From positions 1 through 64,000 of the forward strand of contig NZ_AUIF01000037.1 in assembly GCF_000423565.1 (NCBI RefSeq): 64,000 bases of DNA. The letters are read 5' to 3'. The notes under the pieces are model-generated. The model was not told where the DNA came from. It did not search any database and saw only the letters and a program-made list of their open reading frames with translations. Positions 50,482-58,735 of this stretch are shown one piece after another. The DNA comes from Runella zeae DSM 19591 (GTDB lineage Bacteria > Bacteroidota > Bacteroidia > Cytophagales > Spirosomataceae). Every line of letters begins with the position of its first letter. Positions within the stretch are counted from its first letter, which is position 1. The translations under genes were made by a program, and so were the position numbers.

Positions 50482-51351
50482 CTAGGTTCGTTGCATTTGG
50501 CGGATTTTTTCTTCCGATTCTGTTTTGAAAATGAGTTTTCGGTCGCCCATCAGTAGTATATCTCCGTCTTTGATTTCTGTTTTTTCGGATACTTGAATAA
50601 AGGTGGTTTGCTGTTCGCTACGATTTATCAAAAACCATTTGCCATTCTCAAAGCTCAACTCGGCTTGGGCTTTGCTAGTAATGCTCTGGTTGGTAGAGTC
50701 AAGGTTGTCTCGATTGAGTACAACACTTTCGTCGTTAGAGAGCTTAAATTCAGACCTGTGAATGTCAATAGTTTCTCCTATTTTGGGGATACGTTGTAAA
50801 TAACATCTTTCTGTACTGCTCATTCTCATTCGGTAAGGATCAATGGTGCCTCCTATGAGAGGTTTTGGAGAGAATGACTCCTCAGTAGAATTGGGTGTTT
50901 GCGGTTTGTTCATGACAAAATCTGGAGGTTGAGGGAGAGAAGTGTCGTTTTTATGAGTGATAAGTTCACGCTGACATCGAATACAGGTAGTACGAGTGGC
51001 AATATTGACAAATCCACAATCAACGTCAGGACAGGTGATTGTTTTAGGGTCGTCTTCCAAGGTGGGAGAGGTGGGTGTTTTTGGTAAATCATCCACAACC
51101 GTAGGCGGAGATACGGCTACAGGAGTAGGTAGTGGCGAAGCTTCTTTATCAAAAGCTTGTTTACCAAGAATCGTTTTTGAAAAATTGGGCGCAGAAGACG
51201 CTACCGACGGAGCAGAATGTTCGGTCTTTTTGACCTCTATTTTTCCGGATAGCTTTTGGGAATGCGAATCTTCTAAAGGAGTGTGGCATTTGATACATAA
51301 ATGCGCGCTTGATAAGTTGTCAAAGCCGCAGTTACTGCAAGTGATTGTCAT
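50482..51351 (-). CDS. Double zinc-ribbon protein with FHA-like domain
   Basis: A 289-residue cytoplasmic protein. From the ATG at 51351 it starts with a zinc ribbon 'CSNCGF...CIKC' (Cys5, 8, 19, 22), then a Pro/Ser/Lys linker, a second ribbon ('CPDVDCGF...CIRC', about 110-132), and a C-terminal FHA-like domain ('LNRDNLDSTNQSITSKAQAEL', cited as 'LNRDNLD' and 'SITSKAQAEL', then 'TTFIQVSEKTEIKDGDILLMG'). The frame extends 14 codons upstream without the ribbon start. The domain is a close relative of that at 39312, also lacking the canonical S-x-x-H. It heads the 11-gene operon behind site C. Confidence 0.85.
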   Translation of the reverse strand: MTITCSNCGFDNLSSAHLCIKCHTPLEDSHSQKLSGKIEVKKTEHSAPSVASSAPNFSKTILGKQAFDKEASPLPTPVAVSPPTVVDDLPKTPTSPTLEDDPKTITCPDVDCGFVNIATRTTCIRCQRELITHKNDTSLPQPPDFVMNKPQTPNSTEESFSPKPLIGGTIDPYRMRMSSTERCYLQRIPKIGETIDIHRSEFKLSNDESVVLNRDNLDSTNQSITSKAQAELSFENGKWFLINRSEQQTTFIQVSEKTEIKDGDILLMGDRKLIFKTESEEKIRQMQRT

Positions 51352-51376
51352 GATTGAAAATATTGATTGGTTTGTG

Positions 51377-51431
51377 CAAAATTCAAGCAGCAACCCTTCA
51401 TATTTGTTACAGCAACTGGTCCATGACCAGT
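51377..51431 (-). promoter_or_regulatory. Regulon site C: ACTGGT-N5-ACCAGT plus -7-like box before the operon
   Basis: The minus strand reads ACTGGT-CATGG-ACCAGT (51415-51431), then 30 nt, then GAATTTTG (51377-51384), one mismatch from TAnnTTTG. The ATG at 51351 is 25 nt further on. Spacing equals that of sites A and B. The remainder of the 315-bp gap to the histidine kinase (51432-51666) shows no other clear element. Confidence 0.6.
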
Positions 51432-51666
51432 ATTCTTCTTTTTAGGATTTACTGTAATATCAATCAGAAAGGTTTGGGTAAGGAATCATGAATTCCTTAA
51501 TGCAAATGTCCCTAAAGAATGCCTCCTTTGAAATCGAATAAATTCTATAAATGCCTATTTTTTGTCGAAGTTATTCTAGGTAAAATTGTGAGTGTTGATT
51601 GTTATTTCGATAGTATGACAACTCAAACCCCTAGATATTTGTAATCATTTTCAACTCTTATCAATT

Positions 51667-53586
51667 ATGCCCTTTCGTTTTGTTTATGTTATTGTTTTAT
51701 TAAGTATGATGATGTGGGGTCGTTGTGCTTGGGGTCAAGTATCATTAGTAAATAATATTAATGAGTACGCCTTGGGAAGAGAAGTGTTTTATTTAGAAGA
51801 TGCCAAACACTCACTAACGTTTGAGCAGGTATATAAGCAAGGCAAAGGGTTTCGTCAGGTTTCATCAATCAATCCCAATTTTGGTTTTACTAATTCCTCT
51901 TATTGGCTCAAATGGTCGGTTGTGAATACGTCTGAAGATATTTTCAAAAATTGGCTCTTAGAAGTGGGGTATTCGGCCTATGCTGAGGTGGATTTGTACG
52001 TAATAAATCGACAAGGTAAAGTAGTACATCAAGCAGCGGGAGATTGGCGAGGCCGCTACAGCAGACCTTTATCGTATCACAATTATGTATTTGGCTTGCC
52101 TATTTTGCCGGCTCAATCGTATGAAATATACCTACGAGTGCGACCACTCGCGGGGCAGGTACTGCTACCATTGACTATCTGGGAAGGGAAGACTTTTACG
52201 CGATACGCCGAAGTTTACAATTTATTTTGGGGGATTTATATGGGAATGATGCTGATTGTACTTCTCTATCATGCTATTTTGTGGTTTGTAAATCGAAAGA
52301 GTGTCGGCTATCTTGGATATCTTTATTTGGCTTTGTATCTGGTATTATATCTCATTTTTGAGCTTACTCGGGGAAGTTGTATAGGGGTGAGGTATTTTTG
52401 GTCCGAAAACCGTTGGATGGTCAACAACGGTTTTCTTACGCTTTTTTTAATCATGCTTTTACTGTTTTATGCTTTTTATGGCATTATGCTCAATCTACCT
52501 CGCTATACTCCTAAGCTAATGAAAGTCATCAACGTATTATTTATAGCATGGATTGGGGTTGTGTTGAGTATTTATGGAGGATGGGTCGAAATCTCCAAAA
52601 ATGCCTTAACCCTCATCTTTGGGGCGGTGGTAGGAGGGTTGATTATCGTGGCTTCTTACGTCAGTTGGCGAGCGCAAAAAGGGTATAAGCCGGGGCTTTA
52701 TTATTTTTTGGCCGCTACTATGCTTTATTCAGGAGGGGTAGTGTTGCTATTGACACGTTCAGGACTGCTACCGTCTGGAAGTTTCTATGCCATGAATTCT
52801 CTCAATCTCGGTTCTCTCATGGAATATATCATGCTTTCAATAGGGTTAGGTATGCAGATTCAGTGGGAAAGGCAGAAGAATAAACAGCAAATTAAAGACA
52901 TTCAGCGCGAACAGATTACGATGATCGAAAACTCCTATTGGCAGGCGCAAGAGGAAGAACGTAAGCAATTGGCTATGCTACTTCATGATCAATTTGCCAA
53001 TGAGGTGCTGATGTTGCGCCAAAATATCCAAAAGCTCTATAAAGAATATATCGGAACTTTGAGCGAGGAGCGTTTTAAAGACGCGCTGAGTATTATCAAA
53101 AATATTTTAGAAGGAATCCGCACGATAGCCCATCATTATCGTCCCCCGCAGTTTGAAGAAAAAGGGCTTAAATGGGTGCTGGAAGAGCTATTGCAGCGAC
53201 TGAATAGTTCTTCCAATGTGCATTTTTTGATGCATTTAGGAGGAAAAGAAGAAGAGCTACTTCCAAGAGTGCAAGAGCAATTGTACTATATTGTTTTTGA
53301 AATAACCTCCAATATCATCAAACATGCCGAAGCTACCGAGTCAGCCTTGATTTCCTACCGCGAAAGCAATTTTTATGTATTACAAATTAGGGACAATGGT
53401 AAAGGAATACCACAAAATATAGCTCACTCTACAGGACAAGGGCTGCAAAATTTGCGTCGTCGGCTAGAGAGTATTGGGGGGATCTATGAGATTGTGTCTT
53501 CTCAAGACAGCGGTACGGCGATTCTTATCAAGATGAACCTACTTCACTCATATCCACAAGACCATATTTATACGCAAAAAAAGTAA
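51667..53586 (+). CDS. 7TM-DISM sensor histidine kinase (HisKA_3 type)
   Basis: A 639-residue sensor. A signal peptide (1-23) leads to a 7TMR-DISMED2-type extracellular beta domain (about 28-170, 'SSYWLKWSVVNTSED', 'WLLEVGYSAYAEVDLYVI'). Seven membrane helices span about 180-400. The cytoplasmic part is a coiled coil and a HisKA_3 domain with His440 in 'AMLLHDQFANEV', then a HATPase domain ('EITSNIIKHAEA', 'IRDNGKGIP', 'GQGLQNLRRRLESIGG'). Such kinases pair with NarL/LuxR-type regulators, and one is encoded convergently with a 59-bp overlap of the coding ends. It lies next to the FHA/kinase operon. Confidence 0.93.
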   Translation: MPFRFVYVIVLLSMMMWGRCAWGQVSLVNNINEYALGREVFYLEDAKHSLTFEQVYKQGKGFRQVSSINPNFGFTNSSYWLKWSVVNTSEDIFKNWLLEVGYSAYAEVDLYVINRQGKVVHQAAGDWRGRYSRPLSYHNYVFGLPILPAQSYEIYLRVRPLAGQVLLPLTIWEGKTFTRYAEVYNLFWGIYMGMMLIVLLYHAILWFVNRKSVGYLGYLYLALYLVLYLIFELTRGSCIGVRYFWSENRWMVNNGFLTLFLIMLLLFYAFYGIMLNLPRYTPKLMKVINVLFIAWIGVVLSIYGGWVEISKNALTLIFGAVVGGLIIVASYVSWRAQKGYKPGLYYFLAATMLYSGGVVLLLTRSGLLPSGSFYAMNSLNLGSLMEYIMLSIGLGMQIQWERQKNKQQIKDIQREQITMIENSYWQAQEEERKQLAMLLHDQFANEVLMLRQNIQKLYKEYIGTLSEERFKDALSIIKNILEGIRTIAHHYRPPQFEEKGLKWVLEELLQRLNSSSNVHFLMHLGGKEEELLPRVQEQLYYIVFEITSNIIKHAEATESALISYRESNFYVLQIRDNGKGIPQNIAHSTGQGLQNLRRRLESIGGIYEIVSSQDSGTAILIKMNLLHSYPQDHIYTQKK

Positions 53587-54229
53587 TACCAGCGTCGCCT
53601 TCAAGGTTGATTTTGCGATAAATATTCTGCTTGTGTGTGGTAAGAGTAGTAGGGGCAATATTTAATTCTTTCATGATAGTCGCACTAGAATTTAGTTTAG
53701 CAATCAACACCATGATTTCTTTTTCTTTTTTGGTCAGGTTGAATGATTCGGGATTGATTTCTTCGTCTTGGGGAAGATTGGTATGGCGCTCTAAGTTGAG
53801 TAGGAGTTGAGGTATACTAGAACTAAAAAATTTTTTGCCTCGTATCACTTCTTTAATTCCAATCATGAATACTTCTTCGTCGTCGCTTTTAAAAATATAA
53901 CCATCGACTCCGGCGGCTATAGCATCGTTGATGAGAGTGGGGTTTTCGTCAAAAGTATAAACAACTATTTTGATGCTAGGCTTGATTTGTTTGAGTTTCA
54001 TGGCGAGTTCGATGCCCGTTTTTTGAGTAGCAAGGTGTAAATCTGTGATGACTATATCGACAGTATACTTATTGATAAAAAGCAGAGCTTCTTCTACAGT
54101 ATCTCGCTGCGCAATGACTTCAATGTTTTTATTTTGGCTTAGTGAGAGGCCGATACCGTTGGAAGTGGCAAAGTGGTCCTCCACAATGAGAACCTGCAAT
54201 GTATCAGGAATGGTGTTGAAGTGGGTCAT
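53528..54229 (-). CDS. NarL/LuxR-family response regulator
   Basis: A 233-residue regulator from the ATG at 54229 (a TTG at 54256 is the earlier option). The receiver domain (about 11-130) has 'IVEDH' (acidic pocket), phospho-acceptor Asp63 in 'VITDLHLA', and Lys in 'YIFKSDD'. A LuxR-type helix-turn-helix follows (about 165-225, 'LTKKEKEIMVLIAKLNSS', 'APTTLTTHKQNIYRKI'). It is the natural partner of the adjacent histidine kinase, with which its 3' end overlaps by 59 bp on the opposite strand. It is also the nearest candidate to bind the three ACYRGT-N5-ACYRGT sites (inference). Confidence 0.92.
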   Translation of the reverse strand: MTHFNTIPDTLQVLIVEDHFATSNGIGLSLSQNKNIEVIAQRDTVEEALLFINKYTVDIVITDLHLATQKTGIELAMKLKQIKPSIKIVVYTFDENPTLINDAIAAGVDGYIFKSDDEEVFMIGIKEVIRGKKFFSSSIPQLLLNLERHTNLPQDEEINPESFNLTKKEKEIMVLIAKLNSSATIMKELNIAPTTLTTHKQNIYRKINLEGDAGITFFAYKYGLVDMSEVGSS

Positions 54230-54333
54230 CGGTAGGGAAAGGTTTGGAGAAAACAAAATAACATCTTTTGAGAAGATATACCAAAACTTTTAAAAAATAT
54301 CTAGATAGTATAATTTGCTAGGATTAGTGAAGT

Positions 54334-54388
54334 GTTTAGCAACGATTTTTCTACAAAAAACATTGGGGTAGAAAAATCGTTGCTAAAC
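54334..54388. repeat. Long perfect hairpin (21-bp arms)
   Basis: GTTTAGCAACGATTTTTCTAC (21 nt; the arm is 54334-54354) pairs perfectly with 54368-54388 around a 13-nt loop. It lies between the response-regulator start and the stop of the next leftward gene. It may be a terminator-like RNA structure or a small mobile-repeat remnant; it has no obvious T-run. Confidence 0.8.
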
Positions 54389-54431
54389 AGTGTTTTAATC
54401 AAAAATAGGGGGTGTTAAGGGCCTAAAAAAA

Positions 54432-54983
54432 TTAGAAAAGAAACATCCGAATATAGTTTAAAAAGCCAGGTAAGACCTCAAGACGAGTACAATAGTAAAT
54501 CCATACATGATGGGAGGTGCCATAAAAATTGACTTCTCCCGAAAAGGCCAAATGCCGGAACACAATCATTTGAATGCGGCGAATCTTTTCGTGGGCTGTT
54601 CCGCCTAAAAGTATAGGGCGGCCTGTGAGTATGCCGTCTTGTAGGGCAAACCAATAAAGTTGGGCTACCTCGAAACCCTTGGGTTTTTGGTGCGGAGCGC
54701 GATTTTTCCAAATACAGCTAATCTCCGCTGTTTTGTGGGGTGGGAGGTACTTATCTTCAATAGCTTGACGCGTATCCTGAGGAAGTACATCAAGGTATCT
54801 TTTTTGATTGATACTTATTACATAGCCGCCTATCCAAATATCGGGATTTGATTTTCGACAAAGTACTCTGACTTGGGCTTGTAGGAGATAATCGAGGGTA
54901 ACTTCGGCACCGCCATTTTCGAGTTGCATAGTGATGAAGCGATTGAGTTCTTCGGTGGTTTTAAGGATTTTAGTGGTAAGCAT
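54432..54983 (-). CDS. Hypothetical cytoplasmic protein
   Basis: A 183-residue protein not recognised. The ATG at 54983 is preferred over a TTG at 55070, whose extra residues overlap the upstream terminator region. The sequence is mixed alpha/beta ('ELNRFITMQLENGGAEVTL', 'RVLCRKSNPDIWIGGYVISI', 'PILLGGTAHEKIRRIQMIVF') without signal peptide. No catalytic motif is obvious. It is isolated between a terminator and the long hairpin, so it is probably transcribed alone. Confidence 0.6.
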   Translation of the reverse strand: MLTTKILKTTEELNRFITMQLENGGAEVTLDYLLQAQVRVLCRKSNPDIWIGGYVISINQKRYLDVLPQDTRQAIEDKYLPPHKTAEISCIWKNRAPHQKPKGFEVAQLYWFALQDGILTGRPILLGGTAHEKIRRIQMIVFRHLAFSGEVNFYGTSHHVWIYYCTRLEVLPGFLNYIRMFLF

Positions 54984-55061
54984 GATTGCGAATGTTTTGA
55001 GGTTCGCTTCACCATGCTGGTCTTTAAATTTTCCATCACTCAGCCGAAAAAAAAATCGACT

Positions 55062-55100
55062 ATTTTTCAAAAAAAAATGCCCAACCTTAAGAGTTGGGCA
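55062..55100 (-). terminator. Rho-independent terminator of the kelch lipoprotein operon
   Basis: Stem TGCCCAAC/GTTGGGCA (55078-55100) with a 7-nt loop is followed on the minus strand by nine T. It sits 18 bp after the stop of the leftward kelch lipoprotein gene. Confidence 0.88.
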
Positions 55101-55118
55101 GTGTTAGCAAAATTTGTT

Positions 55119-56525
55119 TTAGGGTCGGTAGTACCATTGCCGACCGTCGTTGGTAATTAGATAACCCCTACATTTTAATGACAGCCCAAACAAAACGGAA
55201 TTGGGAGGGGAGGAAGGCGGTGTCAATGCAGTCCATTGAAGGGCATACTCCCACAGTTGATGAGAGGGGGTGTAGGCATAAGTACGAAACTTGGTACTCA
55301 GCAAAATGCTTGGTATATCTTTGTTTTTAAACCCCGGAAAAGGAGGGTCCTGAATCCAATTATTGGTGGTGGGGTCATAGCGGATTACTTCATTGTCTAG
55401 TGGAAGTACTAAAAGAAGTTTTTGGGTATGGGTAGCTAAAAGGTTTTGTTTTAAGCTAGTATTTGGTAAAACGGGATACGATTTTTTTGAAACCCAATTT
55501 TTAGTAGTAGGCGAAAACTCCCAAATATTTATACGACCTTGGTCGGTATACAAAACATAGCCTTTATCGTTGACCGAATGACTTATCAAGGGTTGGGAAC
55601 TAAAAAAGGGAAGGGGGGTATTAAGGCGATTCCAGGTATCGGACGTTAAGTCATATTCCCACCATTCATGCTGATTTGTATTAGGAGTAGTGATGGCATA
55701 AGCTTTATTGTTGACCCCAAAAATTGTGAAGGGTATTCCCTTAAAATTGGGAGGAGTTTTTGAACTCCACTGAGGTGTAGCAAAAGGATCAAATGCCCAC
55801 ATTTCGCTACCGTTTACAATCACAAAGGCTTTTTCGTAGGTACTGAAAGTTTGATAAGAATGATTGGAACTAGGCTGAAAGGGAATTTTTCCTATTTCTT
55901 GCCAACTGTCACAGTGGGTGCTGTTGTAAAGGCTATCGATTTTATAACCACTTTGTATATCAATAATGGGTACAGGTAAATCTACCATATAAGGATACAT
56001 AATGGAGCGAGGGTCATCAGAAACTGGCAAACCCAAAACCACTCCTAACTGATGAAATAAAATAGCCCCTAATCTATTTTCTGTCCAATCATGCGCTTGA
56101 TTGAGATACAATATATAAGTGCCATCTTCTTTTCGGTGCACTAATCCAAGTGATTCTACCGGCGATGCAATCCATCCTCTGCGTACAGTGTCTATTTTGA
56201 ATTCTACCATTTCTGGACTCACAAACTGAATTGTGAGGTCGGTTTTTTCGCCTGTTTTTCCTTTTGAAAAAGCAAAATTACCCATGTTGAAGGCCCACCC
56301 AATGATGCCTTGTTCGAGGAGTACCTCTTGTGTCAAGATAGGAAGGCGGTTAGTGTAATTGGCAAAGCTATAGGTGAGACAACAGGCATCAATATTTCGG
56401 GTGAGAGATTGATTTTGAAAAGCGCTTAGTCCTCGAATACGTGGGCGGGTATTTTCGATTTTTTCATAACAACCCATTAGTAGGCTTAAGCATAGAAGGA
56501 GGAGAAAAAGGGTGTATTGTTTCAT
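55119..56525 (-). CDS. Lipoprotein with degenerate matrixin-like domain and kelch-type repeats (paralogue)
   Basis: A 468-residue lipoprotein (lipobox 'LLMGC', Cys19). Residues about 45-200 follow the matrixin plan: 'LNQAHDWTEN', the zinc helix 'HQLGVVLGLP' (158-167) and the Met-turn 'SIMYP' (174-178). Only the first zinc His is kept; the catalytic Glu is Gln and the other two His are Val. Kelch-type repeats fill about 215-468 ('MWAFDPFATPQW', 'WWEYDLTSDTWNRL', 'WQYYRP'-like end). It is a paralogue of the gene at 13912, without the Fn3-like insert. It is last in a leftward run after the zinc-protease/barrel fusion, 18 bp apart. Confidence 0.82.
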   Translation of the reverse strand: MKQYTLFLLLLCLSLLMGCYEKIENTRPRIRGLSAFQNQSLTRNIDACCLTYSFANYTNRLPILTQEVLLEQGIIGWAFNMGNFAFSKGKTGEKTDLTIQFVSPEMVEFKIDTVRRGWIASPVESLGLVHRKEDGTYILYLNQAHDWTENRLGAILFHQLGVVLGLPVSDDPRSIMYPYMVDLPVPIIDIQSGYKIDSLYNSTHCDSWQEIGKIPFQPSSNHSYQTFSTYEKAFVIVNGSEMWAFDPFATPQWSSKTPPNFKGIPFTIFGVNNKAYAITTPNTNQHEWWEYDLTSDTWNRLNTPLPFFSSQPLISHSVNDKGYVLYTDQGRINIWEFSPTTKNWVSKKSYPVLPNTSLKQNLLATHTQKLLLVLPLDNEVIRYDPTTNNWIQDPPFPGFKNKDIPSILLSTKFRTYAYTPSHQLWEYALQWTALTPPSSPPNSVLFGLSLKCRGYLITNDGRQWYYRP

Positions 56526-56543
56526 GATGTACCTAAAGTAAAT

Positions 56544-58055
56544 TTACCAAAGACTAACCGAAGAATGAATACCTACCTGAGGAACCTTGATAGTAGCAGA
56601 ACTTGTAACAATTTTTTGAGATTGAAAGCTTACACCTAGTCGTATGTTTGGAATTTTGGGATCTCGACTGAGCTGGATGAATCCGATTCCCCAGACCAAA
56701 CTTCTTGAAATACCAGAATCAAGCTTTTGATGCAGATGATTGGTAAGGTAGTTGCTATAGGTCATTTGGAAGGGAATATCTGCCGCAAACCCAACAGTAG
56801 CATAGGCTCCACGGCGGAGTTGGTCATAATTGAAACGCCCTGCTACAGTGTTGAAGTGGACTTGGGGGAGGATTTGTAGGCCTTTCCATTTAAAATCTTC
56901 GACGGCTGTCTTTAAATTTTCTTGTATTTCATAGGTCGAAAAATCCAATGATTTGTATTGAATAAGACCTTCAAACCAAATGGGTCTATACCAATTGAGA
57001 CTCGTTATTTTGATACCTGCCGTGTAGTTGAGACGGGTAAATTGTGCCGGGAGGGCATTGGGGGCATTTTCCAGAGTAGGAGTAGGTAGGTTGAGACCTG
57101 GAAATTTGTACAAAAAAGCAGTAAATGTAGGCTGAATGGTATATTTATGTGTCTTTTTGATGTATTCCCAAAAATGCTGCTCCTCGGGACTTAATGAATC
57201 TCCAAAGGTATTTTGAGCCTGACTTGCTATGAATTGGTGCGTAAGTGATGTACTAATTTTACGGCTTTCTTTGATTGAACCTCGCGAGGGAGGGAGCAGG
57301 GCTTCTCCCTTCTTAAAAGATTTCCAGAGCATTGTTGCTTGTTTCTGACGTGTATAAATACTGGGATGTTGGCTAGTCCATGCGTAGGGATTTTTTTGGG
57401 TGACATTGGTATACTGTTTCCATATTTGATTGAGTTCGTCGAGAGTGATTTTTTTTTGATAAACCATCCAAGTTGCGGTGGCGTCGGCCTGAAACTCTTT
57501 GAGGTATTGATAAAAGGCCGCTAAGTTTACATACTTAGATTTATAGACTTTAATGGTATCTAGCATTCCACCGCGAAGGGTTTTGACACGATAGGTATAG
57601 AATACTTCTCGATCATTTATTTTTTCAACCAATATTTGGGGAAAACGTCGGTCGTTGATATAATTTTTGTTGGCAGTGTGCTGATGAAAATGATGGCTTA
57701 TTTCGTGAGCCATGATAAACCGCTCCGCCCAAGGCGACCCCTTGCCCATTTTTTTCATGAAACTATTGCGATAGAGGATGTATTTGTTGTTGTCGCACAT
57801 TAGGGCTTTGGCATTGGCTGTACACCCTACTTCAATCACATTCTGAATTTTTTCGCCAACCAACTGCGCTAATTCTGTAACTACTTTAGTGGCTTCCTGC
57901 GAACTTCCAAATGAATTTGAAATACTGATACATTTACAATCTTCTTGGATTCGAGCTAGTAAAAGGGGATCAGGGTTTTGGCACCATCCGTTAATTGTTA
58001 AAAATAACCCTCCCAAAAATAAAGAATAAGGTTTTTCAAAAAATGAGATTTTCAT
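56544..58055 (-). CDS. Zinc metalloprotease fused to an outer-membrane beta-barrel
   Basis: A 503-residue exported protein. After a signal peptide (1-25, 'INGWCQ') comes a zincin domain (about 28-250). It has the 'HEISHHFHQH' motif (HExxH at 117-121) and a downstream 'EFQADATATW' (Glu187), the gluzincin-type third ligand arrangement seen in M48-like proteases. All catalytic residues are intact. The C-terminal half (about 320-503) has beta-strand alternation and ends 'GIHSSVSLW', typical of an outer-membrane barrel. The protease would thus be tethered at the inner face of the outer membrane. It lies between an anti-sigma-like gene and the pseudo-matrixin lipoprotein. Confidence 0.8.
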   Translation of the reverse strand: MKISFFEKPYSLFLGGLFLTINGWCQNPDPLLLARIQEDCKCISISNSFGSSQEATKVVTELAQLVGEKIQNVIEVGCTANAKALMCDNNKYILYRNSFMKKMGKGSPWAERFIMAHEISHHFHQHTANKNYINDRRFPQILVEKINDREVFYTYRVKTLRGGMLDTIKVYKSKYVNLAAFYQYLKEFQADATATWMVYQKKITLDELNQIWKQYTNVTQKNPYAWTSQHPSIYTRQKQATMLWKSFKKGEALLPPSRGSIKESRKISTSLTHQFIASQAQNTFGDSLSPEEQHFWEYIKKTHKYTIQPTFTAFLYKFPGLNLPTPTLENAPNALPAQFTRLNYTAGIKITSLNWYRPIWFEGLIQYKSLDFSTYEIQENLKTAVEDFKWKGLQILPQVHFNTVAGRFNYDQLRRGAYATVGFAADIPFQMTYSNYLTNHLHQKLDSGISRSLVWGIGFIQLSRDPKIPNIRLGVSFQSQKIVTSSATIKVPQVGIHSSVSLW

Positions 58056-58084
58056 AGGTTAGAGTTTGAAGGTGGAGGTTGATT

Positions 58085-58735
58085 TCAGGGGGAAATGCGT
58101 TTGAGTTGACCACGATCAGGTTCTTTTTCAATCAACTTATAGGAAATAGAATCGCAATCGAGCCGATAGCTCGTGGCTAGAGATACTAATTTGATTTTTT
58201 TAGCACTCACTATTTCTGGATCGGGATTGTAGATGCTGAGGACCTTGCTTTTATAAGTATAACTATTAGGTTCGGAGCGAGGATATTCAAACAATTGTAA
58301 GGTAATGTTCTCAGAGATAGATTCTTCGCCCTCGTCAAAGGCATTGTTTGGGTCAGGTATAATGGCCTTTTCAATGTTTTTAGTCAAAAGAAGCGTTTCG
58401 GTATTGTAGGCATTCCACCATATCCATGTACCAATACCTACCATAATAACCACTGCGATTTGAGCGGCGTATTTGGTGACGAAATATCGAACTCTTTCTA
58501 TGGCTTTAACCTTAGTAATAACTGTTTGATGGTTATTAATAAAAGATAGCATTTCCGCCCGCATTTCTATTTCTTGAAAGCGATGTTCATAAAAATTCTT
58601 AATTCCTAATTGATACTGTACTTGTTGATAAAAATTATCGTCCACTGCCATTCGATGTTCAATTTGAGCATTTTCATCGTCAGAAAGTGTGCCGTCTAGG
58701 TAAGCTTCGATTAGGTCGATATTATTTGGTTTCAT
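58085..58735 (-). CDS. Anti-sigma-factor-like membrane protein
   Basis: A 216-residue protein from the ATG at 58735, which overlaps the upstream gene by 14 bp (a TTG at 58786 is the alternative). The N-terminal cytoplasmic region 'DLIEAYLDGTLSDDENAQIEHRM' (cited in part) is the typical helical start of Bacteroidota anti-sigma factors. One membrane helix (about 92-110, 'IAVVIMVGIGTWIWW') and a periplasmic tail follow. It probably restrains the sigma-like protein encoded just upstream and senses an envelope signal (inference). Confidence 0.7.
   Translation of the reverse strand: MKPNNIDLIEAYLDGTLSDDENAQIEHRMAVDDNFYQQVQYQLGIKNFYEHRFQEIEMRAEMLSFINNHQTVITKVKAIERVRYFVTKYAAQIAVVIMVGIGTWIWWNAYNTETLLLTKNIEKAIIPDPNNAFDEGEESISENITLQLFEYPRSEPNSYTYKSKVLSIYNPDPEIVSAKKIKLVSLATSYRLDCDSISYKLIEKEPDRGQLKRISP

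Noticed and set aside
40161-51351. Type VI secretion regulatory cluster (kinase, phosphatase, FHA)
   Set aside because: No structural Tss genes are present, and the cluster has its own exported partners and an FHA-protease not found in that pathway.
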